From contig JBJXFK010000115.1 of NCBI GenBank assembly GCA_046155505.1, positions 1 to 5,897 on the forward strand: DNA of 5,897 nt. The letters are read 5' to 3'. A program made the translations under genes and the position numbers. The notes under the pieces were generated by a model. It made no database searches, was not told the origin of the DNA, and saw only the letters and a list, made by a program, of their open reading frames with translations. Shown here piece after piece: positions 1 through 4,847 of the stretch (position 1 is the stretch's first letter; each line of letters starts with the position of its first letter). This stretch comes from JBJXFK01 sp046155505 (lineage in GTDB: Bacteria; Planctomycetota; Phycisphaerae; UBA1845; Fen-1342).

Positions 1-50
1 CTCCGGCCGGTGCGAGTTGAATTCGCACCGACCGGAGGCCGATGCTCCCC
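1..50 (+). repeat. Palindromic intergenic repeat, family A, copy 1
   Basis: This 50-base element matches 712-761 at 44 of 50 positions without gaps. Its first part is a hairpin: arms 1-15 and 23-37 pair with one mismatch (C7 against A31) around a 7-base loop. The last 17 bases, GGAGGCCGATGCTCCCC (34-50), contain a second small hairpin, GGAG (34-37) with CTCC (45-48). GGAG 34-37 can pair with either CTCC 1-4 or CTCC 45-48, so the two folds compete. The element lies 24 bases past the stop codon of the minus-strand zinc-ribbon gene, so it would be transcribed as part of that gene's 3' end and could stabilise or terminate the message; no T tract is visible. The left side is cut by the window edge, so its true outer boundary is unknown. 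Confidence 0.85.
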
Positions 51-74
51 CGGCGCAGAACACCGAACGACAAT

Positions 75-479
75 TTAGTAAAACACGGTCACGATCAAGT
101 GCGGCTCGGCGTGTTTGCCGTCGATGATGCCGATGCTGTTGGTCGCAAACTTGATCACGATGTCCTCGTGCCCGTCGATCCACTCGTTGATCTGGTCGTT
201 CATGTGTTGAAAGCCCGCTTCGCTCAGCCGGCAGTGAAACGTGCGGCAACGGGTGGAATATTGCGCGTCGGGTACCAGCGCCCGCTGAAACGTGTGTGCC
301 CGCGGCGTGCCGATTGTGGCGGTAACGGCGCCGGCCGACTGTGCCCGTCTCTGCGGCAGGCAGTGCGGGCACAGCAGCTTGCCGCCGAGCCGATCGGCGG
401 TGCGGCTTTCGAGATGTTCCGGATAAATCGAAGCGCCGCACGCGTCGCAGACTTTGACGTCTTCCGTGTTCACTGTCAT
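75..479 (-). CDS. Small zinc-ribbon protein of unknown function
   Basis: The protein has 134 residues. The start ATG (479-477) is preceded by GAGG (488-485) at a spacing of 5 bases, a good ribosome binding site. The N-terminal part carries two cysteine pairs, C11-x2-C14 and C37-x2-C40, typical of a treble-clef or zinc-ribbon knuckle that binds one zinc ion. A short polar linker follows (about 42-58). The C-terminal half (about 63-134) has no further zinc pair apart from the isolated C78 and C83. It looks like a small alpha-beta domain: an amphipathic stretch around residues 86-101 (LSEAGFQHMNDQINEW), then two beta-like stretches ending in TVFY at the C terminus. I recall similar short C-terminal domains in planctomycete hypothetical proteins, but cannot name the family. 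There is no signal peptide or membrane segment, so it is probably cytoplasmic. It stands alone, divergent from hflX, and is flanked on both sides by family A repeats. No function is assigned. Confidence 0.82.
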   Translation of the reverse strand: MTVNTEDVKVCDACGASIYPEHLESRTADRLGGKLLCPHCLPQRRAQSAGAVTATIGTPRAHTFQRALVPDAQYSTRCRTFHCRLSEAGFQHMNDQINEWIDGHEDIVIKFATNSIGIIDGKHAEPHLIVTVFY

Positions 480-577
480 GGCGACCTCGCAGAAGGATGT
501 GGCCGTTCGCGGCTCGGCGACCGGCGTGTGACGAAAGTTTGCCCGCGGCGGGGCGATTTGTCACGCGAAATTCACGC

Positions 578-609
578 GGGGAGCATCGGCCTCCGAGCCT
601 GTGAATTTT
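578..609 (-). repeat. Inverted, hairpin-less relic of repeat family A
   Basis: Read on the minus strand, 609-595 is AAAATTCACAGGCTC and 594-578 is GGAGGCCGATGCTCCCC, directly joined. In full copy 2 the equivalents are AAAATTCACACGCTC (698-712, 14 of 15 identical) and GGAGGCCGATGCTCCCC (745-761, 17 of 17 identical), separated by 32 bases (713-744) that make up most of the hairpin. The relic thus equals copy 2 with the hairpin core removed, in inverted orientation. It keeps only the small GGAG/CTCC stem. It shows that the repeat unit includes an AT-rich left flank outside the 50-base core. Confidence 0.8.
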
Positions 610-697
610 TCTCTTCGCAGCTTCACGGATGAGATGGCACCGCATCGTTTGCCAGACCTGAGTGCCAATTAGTGCATTCCGTGATTGGTGACGTCGG

Positions 698-761
698 AAA
701 ATTCACACGCTCTCCGGCCGGTGCGAACCGCATTGGCACCGGCCGGAGGCCGATGCTCCCC
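698..761 (+). repeat. Palindromic intergenic repeat, family A, copy 2 with left flank
   Basis: The core 712-761 matches 1-50 at 44 of 50 positions. The 15 bases at 698-712 also match the relic at 609-595. Core arms 712-726 and 734-748 pair with one mismatch (G725 against G735). The CTCCGGCCGG half of the arm pairs perfectly here, whereas copy 1 has its mismatch at C7/A31, so the two copies have drifted independently while keeping the stem. The terminal GGAGGCCGATGCTCCCC (745-761) is identical in all three occurrences and is therefore the most conserved part. The element lies 43 bases before the putative hflX -35 box, so it could also insulate or influence that promoter. No encoded transposase is nearby; any mobilising enzyme would have to act in trans. 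Confidence 0.85.
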
Positions 762-804
762 AAAGTGGGGCGTCGCTTCCAGACACGCTTTTCTGAGAAT
801 GCGT

Positions 805-831
805 TTGCCGCGGCGGTAGGGCGGCTATAAT
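805..831 (+). promoter_or_regulatory. Putative hflX promoter (sigma-70 type)
   Basis: A perfect TATAAT -10 hexamer lies at 826-831, preceded by a weak -35 candidate, TTGCCG (805-810), with a 15-base spacer, shorter than the usual 17. Transcription would start near 838, giving a 5' leader of about 56 bases before the hflX ATG. The octamer GCTATAAT (824-831) resembles GCTATACT (2456-2463) ahead of the LON-domain gene, which supports a shared promoter style. The -10 match is strong; the -35 assignment is uncertain. Confidence 0.6.
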
Positions 832-839
832 GAACCGAT

Positions 840-874
840 CGGGCCGCGGCGAAGCCTCTACCGCCATCGGCCCG
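840..874 (+). promoter_or_regulatory. Leader stem-loop abutting the hflX ribosome binding site
   Basis: CGGGCCG (840-846) pairs perfectly with CGGCCCG (868-874). Inside it GGCG (848-851) pairs with CGCC (862-865), with small bulges at 847 and 866-867, giving about 11 base pairs in all. The stem would begin within a few bases of the inferred transcript start, and its last base overlaps the GGGAGGG ribosome-binding-like run (874-880). That run sits 13 bases from the ATG, longer than usual. A role in tuning translation or protecting the 5' end is inference only. Confidence 0.45.
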
Positions 875-893
875 GGAGGGACCGACACTCTCG

Positions 894-2246
894 ATGGCCA
901 AGAGTACGTTCGCACAATCGGCGGCACGCGACGACTTCTCCGTTCGGCAGGAACGCGCGATTCTCGTCGGCGTGATTTTTGAACAAGGGCGACTCTGGGA
1001 CGATCCGCTCATCGAGCTCGGCGAACTGGCCGAGTCGGCCGGGGCCCTCGTTGTCGGTCGCATCGTGCAGAAACGCAAGGCGTATGACCCCGCGACCTGC
1101 GTCGGCAAGGGCAAGGTCGAGGAAATTCGCCAGCAGGCCGATGCGTTCGAGGCCGACGTGGTGATTTTTGACAATGACCTGTCGCCGTCGCAGATTCGCG
1201 AACTCGAGAAGGGCACCGGGCGCAAGGTGCTTGATCGCAGCGAGTTGATTCTCGACATTTTTGCGACGCGCGCCCGCACTGCCGAGGCACGGCTGCAAGT
1301 CGAACTCGCGCAACTTCAATACACCGCACCGCGGCTGCGCGGCATGTGGACGCACCTCGAACGCATCGCCGGCGCGGGCGGCGGAACCGGCGTCGGCTCG
1401 GTCGGCGGCATCGGCACACGCGGCCCCGGCGAACGGCAAATCGAAATCGATCGCCGCCTAGTCTCGCGCCGCATCCAACTGCTTCGCGAAAAAATCGCCG
1501 AAATCGACAAACGCAAGGTGCGCGAAGTCGGCGCGCGAAAAGAGTTTTTCACAGTCTGCCTCGTCGGCTACACCAATGCCGGCAAAAGCACGCTGATGAA
1601 CACGCTCACGCAGGCGAACACCGTCGCTCGCGATCGACTGTTCGAGACGCTCGACACGCTGACGCGCAAATGGAACTTCGGCGGCGGCCGGGCGGTGCTG
1701 CTGAGCGACACCGTAGGCTTCGTGAAAAATCTCCCGCCGCATTTGGTCGCGTCGTTTCGTGCCACGCTCGAAGAGGCAATTCACGCTGACATGCTGCTGC
1801 ATGTGGCCGACGCGTCGAACAAGCTCATCGGCGAGCAGATCGCGGCGGTCAACGAAGTGCTCAAGGCGCTCGGTGCCGACCAGCGACCCACGTTGCTGGT
1901 GCTCAACAAGCTCGACGCGGTCGAGGACGAGGCGATGCCGCCGATCCTGCGACAGCAATATCCCGATGCGGTGTTTGTCAGCGCCCGCACCGGCGCGGGG
2001 CTGGAGAAAATCCGCGCCGCCGTTGACGAGCGCATGCGCGGCGAGCAGCAGCCGGTGAAGCTCTCGGTCGGTGCGGGCAACGGCAAGGCGCTGGTGCTGC
2101 TCGAGCGCCTGGGCGAGGTGCTCGACGTGCAATATGTCGACGGCCGGGCGCTGGTCGAGGTGCTGATCTCGCCGCGCGCGCTGGATTACCTACATAATCA
2201 ATGCGCGGACGTGCGGCACACCGACGTGCCGACGGACGACTTCTGA
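894..2246 (+). CDS. hflX: HflX, ribosome-associated GTPase
   Basis: The 450-residue product is full length for HflX, a cytoplasmic GTPase that binds the 50S subunit and splits stalled or hibernating ribosomes, notably under stress. The N-terminal HflX domain shows VGKGKVEEI (70-78) and FDNDLSPSQ (92-100). The segment DRSELILDIFATRARTAEAR (114-133) leads into a helical region and the glycine-rich linker ending GGIGTRGPGE (171-180). The G domain carries G1 GYTNAGKS (225-232), the G2 region LFETLDTLTR (249-258), G3 DTVGF (272-276), G4 NKLD (338-341) and G5 SART (363-366). A short C-terminal domain follows (about 385-450). The ATG at 894 gives the expected N terminus, with GGGAGGG upstream. The gene has its own promoter-like element and is monocistronic as far as visible, since a long palindrome and a new -10-like box follow it. 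All key nucleotide-binding motifs are intact. Confidence 0.97.
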   Translation: MAKSTFAQSAARDDFSVRQERAILVGVIFEQGRLWDDPLIELGELAESAGALVVGRIVQKRKAYDPATCVGKGKVEEIRQQADAFEADVVIFDNDLSPSQIRELEKGTGRKVLDRSELILDIFATRARTAEARLQVELAQLQYTAPRLRGMWTHLERIAGAGGGTGVGSVGGIGTRGPGERQIEIDRRLVSRRIQLLREKIAEIDKRKVREVGARKEFFTVCLVGYTNAGKSTLMNTLTQANTVARDRLFETLDTLTRKWNFGGGRAVLLSDTVGFVKNLPPHLVASFRATLEEAIHADMLLHVADASNKLIGEQIAAVNEVLKALGADQRPTLLVLNKLDAVEDEAMPPILRQQYPDAVFVSARTGAGLEKIRAAVDERMRGEQQPVKLSVGAGNGKALVLLERLGEVLDVQYVDGRALVEVLISPRALDYLHNQCADVRHTDVPTDDF

Positions 2247-2308
2247 TCCGCTCGGCCAATTCGGGTGTAGCCACGGACTCTCGCACAGATTGTGACCGTT
2301 GCCCGAAA

Positions 2309-2378
2309 CCGAGCCCGACGCGCAAGCTAGGTTTTCGCGTGAGACCGCGCGGAATCCTATCTTGCGCGTCGGGCTCGG
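2309..2378. repeat. 70-base near-perfect palindrome, family B
   Basis: CCGAGCCCGACGCGCAAG (2309-2326) is the exact reverse complement of 2361-2378, an 18-base-pair stem. Pairing continues inward almost to the tip: arms 2309-2340 and 2347-2378 give 28 Watson-Crick pairs, 2 G-T wobbles and 2 mismatches (2327/2360 and 2332/2355) around the 6-base loop GAGACC. It starts 63 bases after the hflX stop and has no T tract, so it is not a classic intrinsic terminator. I recall GAGCCCGACGCGCAAG-like units as a frequent planctomycete repeat; that memory is unverified. A REP-like or miniature mobile palindrome is the best guess, probably protecting or ending the hflX transcript as a side effect. Confidence 0.85.
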
Positions 2379-2455
2379 ATCGTTTGGCAAGACCCGTGGC
2401 CACGCCCGCGATTTCCGATCCGACGGCCGATTCCCGATTCAACGGCCCGCATGCC

Positions 2456-2463
2456 GCTATACT
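2456..2463 (+). promoter_or_regulatory. Putative -10 element for the LON-domain gene
   Basis: GCTATACT contains TATACT (2458-2463), one base from the TATAAT consensus, with the same GC lead-in as the hflX -10 box. No good -35 is present at the usual distance; TTCAAC (2438-2443) is weak and only 14 bases away. Transcription would start near 2470, giving a leader of about 70 bases that includes a structured segment and the ribosome binding site. Confidence 0.45.
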
Positions 2464-2475
2464 CCCGGCGGAGAG

Positions 2476-2518
2476 AGTGGTCGCATTCGATTTTCATCGC
2501 ACATTTTCTGCGACCGCT
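2476..2518 (+). promoter_or_regulatory. Nested leader hairpin before the LON-domain gene
   Basis: AGTGGTCGCA (2476-2485) pairs with TGCGACCGCT (2509-2518) through 9 Watson-Crick pairs and one G-T wobble. Within the 23-base loop, CGAT (2488-2491) pairs with ATCG (2496-2499) around TTTC. The structure lies between the -10-like box and the ribosome binding site GGAGG (2526-2530), which stays free. The loop is AT-rich in an otherwise GC-rich leader. A regulatory role (protein binding, mRNA stability or temperature response) is possible but not demonstrated by the sequence. Confidence 0.4.
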
Positions 2519-2538
2519 GCGCCTCGGAGGCATCGTTT

Positions 2539-3219
2539 GTGAACGTCGAGTCGGTCCACGTCCCACCCGAAGTGCCGGTGTTTCCGTTGCCGGACGTGGT
2601 CCTCTTTCCGCGCCAAATCCTGCCGCTGCACATTTTCGAGCCGCGCTATCGCAAGATGGTCGCCGACGTGCTGGCCGGCGATCAATTCATGGCGGTCGCG
2701 CTGCTGCGGACCGGCTATGAAGACTCGTACCTCTCGGCGTCCGCGCCGATTCACTCGGTCATCGGCGTCGGGCGAATCATCGGATCCGAGCGGCTCGACG
2801 ACGGGCGATACAACATTCTGCTGCGCGGCGAGGCGCGGGCGAAAATCGTTGACGAGCAGCCCGCGCGACCCTATCGCGTGGCCAATATCGAACCACTCGC
2901 GTGCTGTTGCGACAGCGATGTCGCCCGCAGCGCCGACCTGCGCGGCGAGCTGCGCATCGTCGTCGAATCGGCGTTTGGCGACGTGTGCGAGGCACGCGAG
3001 CAGCTTGAACAGTTGCTCACGGCGAATCTGCCGCTGACCGATCTGGTCGACCTGATCGCGGCAGGCATGCCCGCCCCCGGCGAGGTGCGGCAGGTGATGC
3101 TCGAAGAGCTGGACGTGACGCAGCGATTGCAGCTTTTGATCGACAACATCCGCACGACGGGCGCGCTGCTGCATCAATCCCGACTGCGCGGCGGCCGCGG
3201 GTCGTGCCACTTGAACTGA
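2539..3219 (+). CDS. Stand-alone LON substrate-binding domain protein
   Basis: This 226-residue product resembles the N-terminal substrate-binding domain of Lon protease without the ATPase and peptidase parts. The diagnostic stretch is VFPLPDVVLFPRQILPLHIF (residues 14-33), followed by EPRYRKMV (34-41). IGVGRII (75-81) and the NILLRGEARAKI strand region (92-103) continue the beta-rich LON fold. The second half (about 135-214) is helical, as in Lon. Such proteins are widespread, cytoplasmic and poorly characterised; substrate recognition or chaperone-like roles are assumed from Lon. I chose GTG 2539 because GGAGG (2526-2530) lies 8 bases upstream and the conserved domain begins soon after. The frame stays open further upstream, back to an ATG at 2299, but that extension would translate the palindrome and leader. 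Oddities are a CCC run (residues 122-124) and a basic RLRGGRG tail near the C terminus. It converges on the oxidase gene. Confidence 0.9.
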   Translation: MNVESVHVPPEVPVFPLPDVVLFPRQILPLHIFEPRYRKMVADVLAGDQFMAVALLRTGYEDSYLSASAPIHSVIGVGRIIGSERLDDGRYNILLRGEARAKIVDEQPARPYRVANIEPLACCCDSDVARSADLRGELRIVVESAFGDVCEAREQLEQLLTANLPLTDLVDLIAAGMPAPGEVRQVMLEELDVTQRLQLLIDNIRTTGALLHQSRLRGGRGSCHLN

Positions 3220-3278
3220 ATTCGCCGCGGCGCGCGACCGCCGCAACGGTGCCTGTTGGCCGACGCGGGCTGCGCGAC
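3220..3278. other. Convergent intergenic spacer
   Basis: These 59 bases separate the ends of the LON-domain gene and the oxidase gene. GCGGCG (3227-3232) can pair with CGCCGC (3239-3244) around a 6-base loop, overlapping the palindrome CGCCGCGGCG (3223-3232). There is no T tract on either strand, so it is only a weak candidate for a bidirectional transcription stop. Confidence 0.4.
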
Positions 3279-4700
3279 TTAGTTAAGCAAATCCCGATAG
3301 TGCCGATACCAGTCGCTCTGAAATAGTTCGTCGGGGTCGAATTGTCGCTTTGCCTCGAAGAACTCCCGGATGCGCGGGTAGCAGCGCTCAAGCTGCTCGA
3401 CGGTCGCGAATCGGTGATAAGTCAGGTAGTAGCTTCCGCCCATGCCGCTCGCCAGGTCGATCAACCCACGAAACGCCATTGCTGTGCGTTCCATTGAAGC
3501 CGCGTTGTGGTCGACGTGAAGGTTGAAAATGATGCAGGCGTATCGGGATTTTGCCCACGCCAACACCGTCTCTTCGTCGGGGTTGATCAGCCGAATGGTT
3601 CCGTAGATGACCGGTGTCTGGCACTCGATCAACAGCCGAGCGGCTGCCCGTAGGAATTCGATCAGCCGATCAGGCGGCACATACAACTCGCTGATGATCT
3701 CCGATCCCGGACACGCGGCGCCGATCCGCCGATCGAGCTCGCCGTGATAGTCGTCGATATACTCGGCGAGTTGATGCGTGTCGCTGTGATAAAGCTGTCC
3801 GTCGGTAGCGAGATAGTGCTGTGCGTATCGCGTGAACGCACGCGCCTTATCCGTGTGCGCAAGCGTCAGCAGGTTCATCCAATCCTCGCGAGACAATGCG
3901 AGTTGAGTTTCGGGCGGCGGCGGCTCTTCGGCAACCGGAACGTAACCGGCATAGACTCCCTTGGTCAGAAAATCGGGCGAGCGCGGGTCGATGTCGAACT
4001 GGAAATCTCCGTAAACGAAACCTTCGCCGATGCGTCGTCTGGCGGCCGGAACCGCCTCTTCGATGTCCACGACGCGCACAACACGCCGCAAGTTTTGTCG
4101 CGCCGACAGGCGAAGCGTCACCTCCGTCAGAACGCCGAAGAGACCATAGCCCCCGATCGCGAGCGCGAATAAATTCGCGTTTTCGTCACGACTGCAATGC
4201 AAAGTGCGCGCTTGCGCATCAACGAGCACGAACGATTCGACATCGCTGACGATCGGTGCCATCAGCAAACCACGCCCGTGGACGTTCGCGGCGAGCGCTC
4301 CGCCGAGCGTCAACGCGTTCGCACCGGTCTGTTTCTGACGAATTCCCCAGTAGGGACGCTGAGCAGGCGCGCGGTCGCGTTGGATTCTGAGAATGCCGTC
4401 GATCAGTTCAGGCCACTGGATTCCGGCTTCGGCGCGGACGAGGCCGCGTTGCGTATCGAGGTCGAGGATACGGTTGAGGCCGCGCATGTCGAGCAGGAAC
4501 GACTCCGAGAGAAACTGCTGCCCGCCCATCGCGTGCCGACCGCCGCTGACGGCGATTGGGCAACCAGAGCCCACTGCTAAGGTGACCGCGGCAATCACGT
4601 CTTGCGCGCTTGTTGGCTGCAATAACCTAACCTGCGTCGAATTGAGAGCCGAGTGAACGTCATTGACGCGCGTCAGCAGCGTGTTAGTAGAGGCTGTCAT
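3279..4700 (-). CDS. FAD-dependent oxidase/dehydrogenase of the VAO/PCMH family
   Basis: The product has 473 residues from the chosen ATG (4700-4698). The N-terminal FAD-binding domain (about 25-200) shows PIAVSGGRHAMGGQ (48-61). H56 sits where family members often attach FAD covalently, so flavinylation is plausible. LVRAEAGIQWPELID (87-101), GGALAANVHGRGL (133-145) and GGYGLFGVLTEVTLRL (183-198) are the other expected FAD-domain elements. The C-terminal substrate domain ends with the family-typical DPDELFQSDWYRHY (455-468). These enzymes oxidise sugars, aldonolactones, alcohols or similar substrates using oxygen or an electron carrier; the substrate cannot be read from sequence. No signal peptide is visible. 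The frame remains open to an ATG at 4859, but the extra 53 residues have no domain character and would overlap the hisS start. No clear ribosome binding site precedes the chosen ATG; a -10-like box lies just upstream. By eye the gene is less GC-rich than its neighbours, so acquisition by transfer is possible. No functional link to the neighbours is evident. Confidence 0.9.
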   Translation of the reverse strand: MTASTNTLLTRVNDVHSALNSTQVRLLQPTSAQDVIAAVTLAVGSGCPIAVSGGRHAMGGQQFLSESFLLDMRGLNRILDLDTQRGLVRAEAGIQWPELIDGILRIQRDRAPAQRPYWGIRQKQTGANALTLGGALAANVHGRGLLMAPIVSDVESFVLVDAQARTLHCSRDENANLFALAIGGYGLFGVLTEVTLRLSARQNLRRVVRVVDIEEAVPAARRRIGEGFVYGDFQFDIDPRSPDFLTKGVYAGYVPVAEEPPPPETQLALSREDWMNLLTLAHTDKARAFTRYAQHYLATDGQLYHSDTHQLAEYIDDYHGELDRRIGAACPGSEIISELYVPPDRLIEFLRAAARLLIECQTPVIYGTIRLINPDEETVLAWAKSRYACIIFNLHVDHNAASMERTAMAFRGLIDLASGMGGSYYLTYHRFATVEQLERCYPRIREFFEAKRQFDPDELFQSDWYRHYRDLLN

Positions 4701-4706
4701 ATCGAC

Positions 4707-4737
4707 ATCATACACGCTGAGTTCCGTCGAATCGCAA
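4707..4737 (-). promoter_or_regulatory. Putative oxidase promoter, possibly leaderless
   Basis: On the minus strand TATGAT (4712-4707) lies 6 bases before the ATG at 4700 and is preceded by TG one base away, an extended -10 pattern. TTGCGA (4737-4732) is a possible -35 at a long 19-base spacing. If used, transcription would start at or next to the A of the ATG, giving a leaderless message, which agrees with the absence of a ribosome binding site. Confidence 0.4.
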
Positions 4738-4833
4738 CAATTGCTCTGCCGAATGCGCGTCAGTTCCCGGGCGATGCTCGGCACGATTGGCGAACGCGAG
4801 ACGGTTATGTTCCACGGGCGCGCCATTCTGCGG

Positions 4834-4839
4834 TAATCT
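4834..4839 (+). promoter_or_regulatory. Possible -10 box close to the hisS start
   Basis: TAATCT lies 8 bases upstream of the hisS ATG (4848), where a -10 box would sit for a leaderless transcript. No purine-rich ribosome binding site is visible between 4825 and 4847. A convincing -35 was not found (TTCCAC at 4810-4815 is poor), so this is a weak call that rests mainly on position and the missing ribosome binding site. Confidence 0.25.
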
Positions 4840-4847
4840 GCCGCGTC

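Larger units (their letters stand above)
480..893. other. Divergent intergenic region with repeats and hflX leader
   Basis: This 414-base region separates the divergent zinc-ribbon and hflX genes. It holds, in order, the zinc-ribbon gene's ribosome binding site (485-488), an inverted hairpin-less relic of repeat A (578-609), a stretch without recognisable content (610-697), a full repeat A copy with its left flank (698-761), a promoter-like element (805-831) and a 5' leader hairpin before hflX (840-874). I see no tRNA and no convincing short gene. A clear promoter for the minus-strand gene was not found; candidates are weak. Just beyond repeat copy 2, CCCCA (758-762) and TGGGG (766-770) could form a small hairpin. 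Confidence 0.7.

Noticed and set aside
42..632. Open frame of 196 codons on the plus strand over the zinc-ribbon gene
   Set aside because: It has no recognisable domain, starts inside repeat A and lies antisense to a gene with a good ribosome binding site and zinc-binding cysteines.
1..761. CRISPR array suggested by repeated 50-base units
   Set aside because: There are only two full copies, 711 bases apart, with a gene between them and a third partial copy inverted; there is no regular spacer pattern.
758..770. CCCCA-AAG-TGGGG mini-hairpin after repeat A copy 2
   Set aside because: It is not present next to copy 1 or the relic, so it is probably chance; no T tract supports a terminator.
623..1279. 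218-codon minus-strand frame across the hflX promoter and start
   Set aside because: It is S/R/P/A-rich without motifs and overlaps repeat A copy 2, the promoter and the HflX N-terminal domain.
1458..2132. 224-codon open frame antisense to hflX
   Set aside because: It mirrors HflX codons, is low in complexity (H, R, A rich) and has no domain character.
2299..2538. N-terminal extension of the LON-domain protein from ATG 2299
   Set aside because: It would translate the 70-base palindrome, the -10-like box and the leader hairpin; GTG 2539 has a well-spaced GGAGG and fits the domain start.
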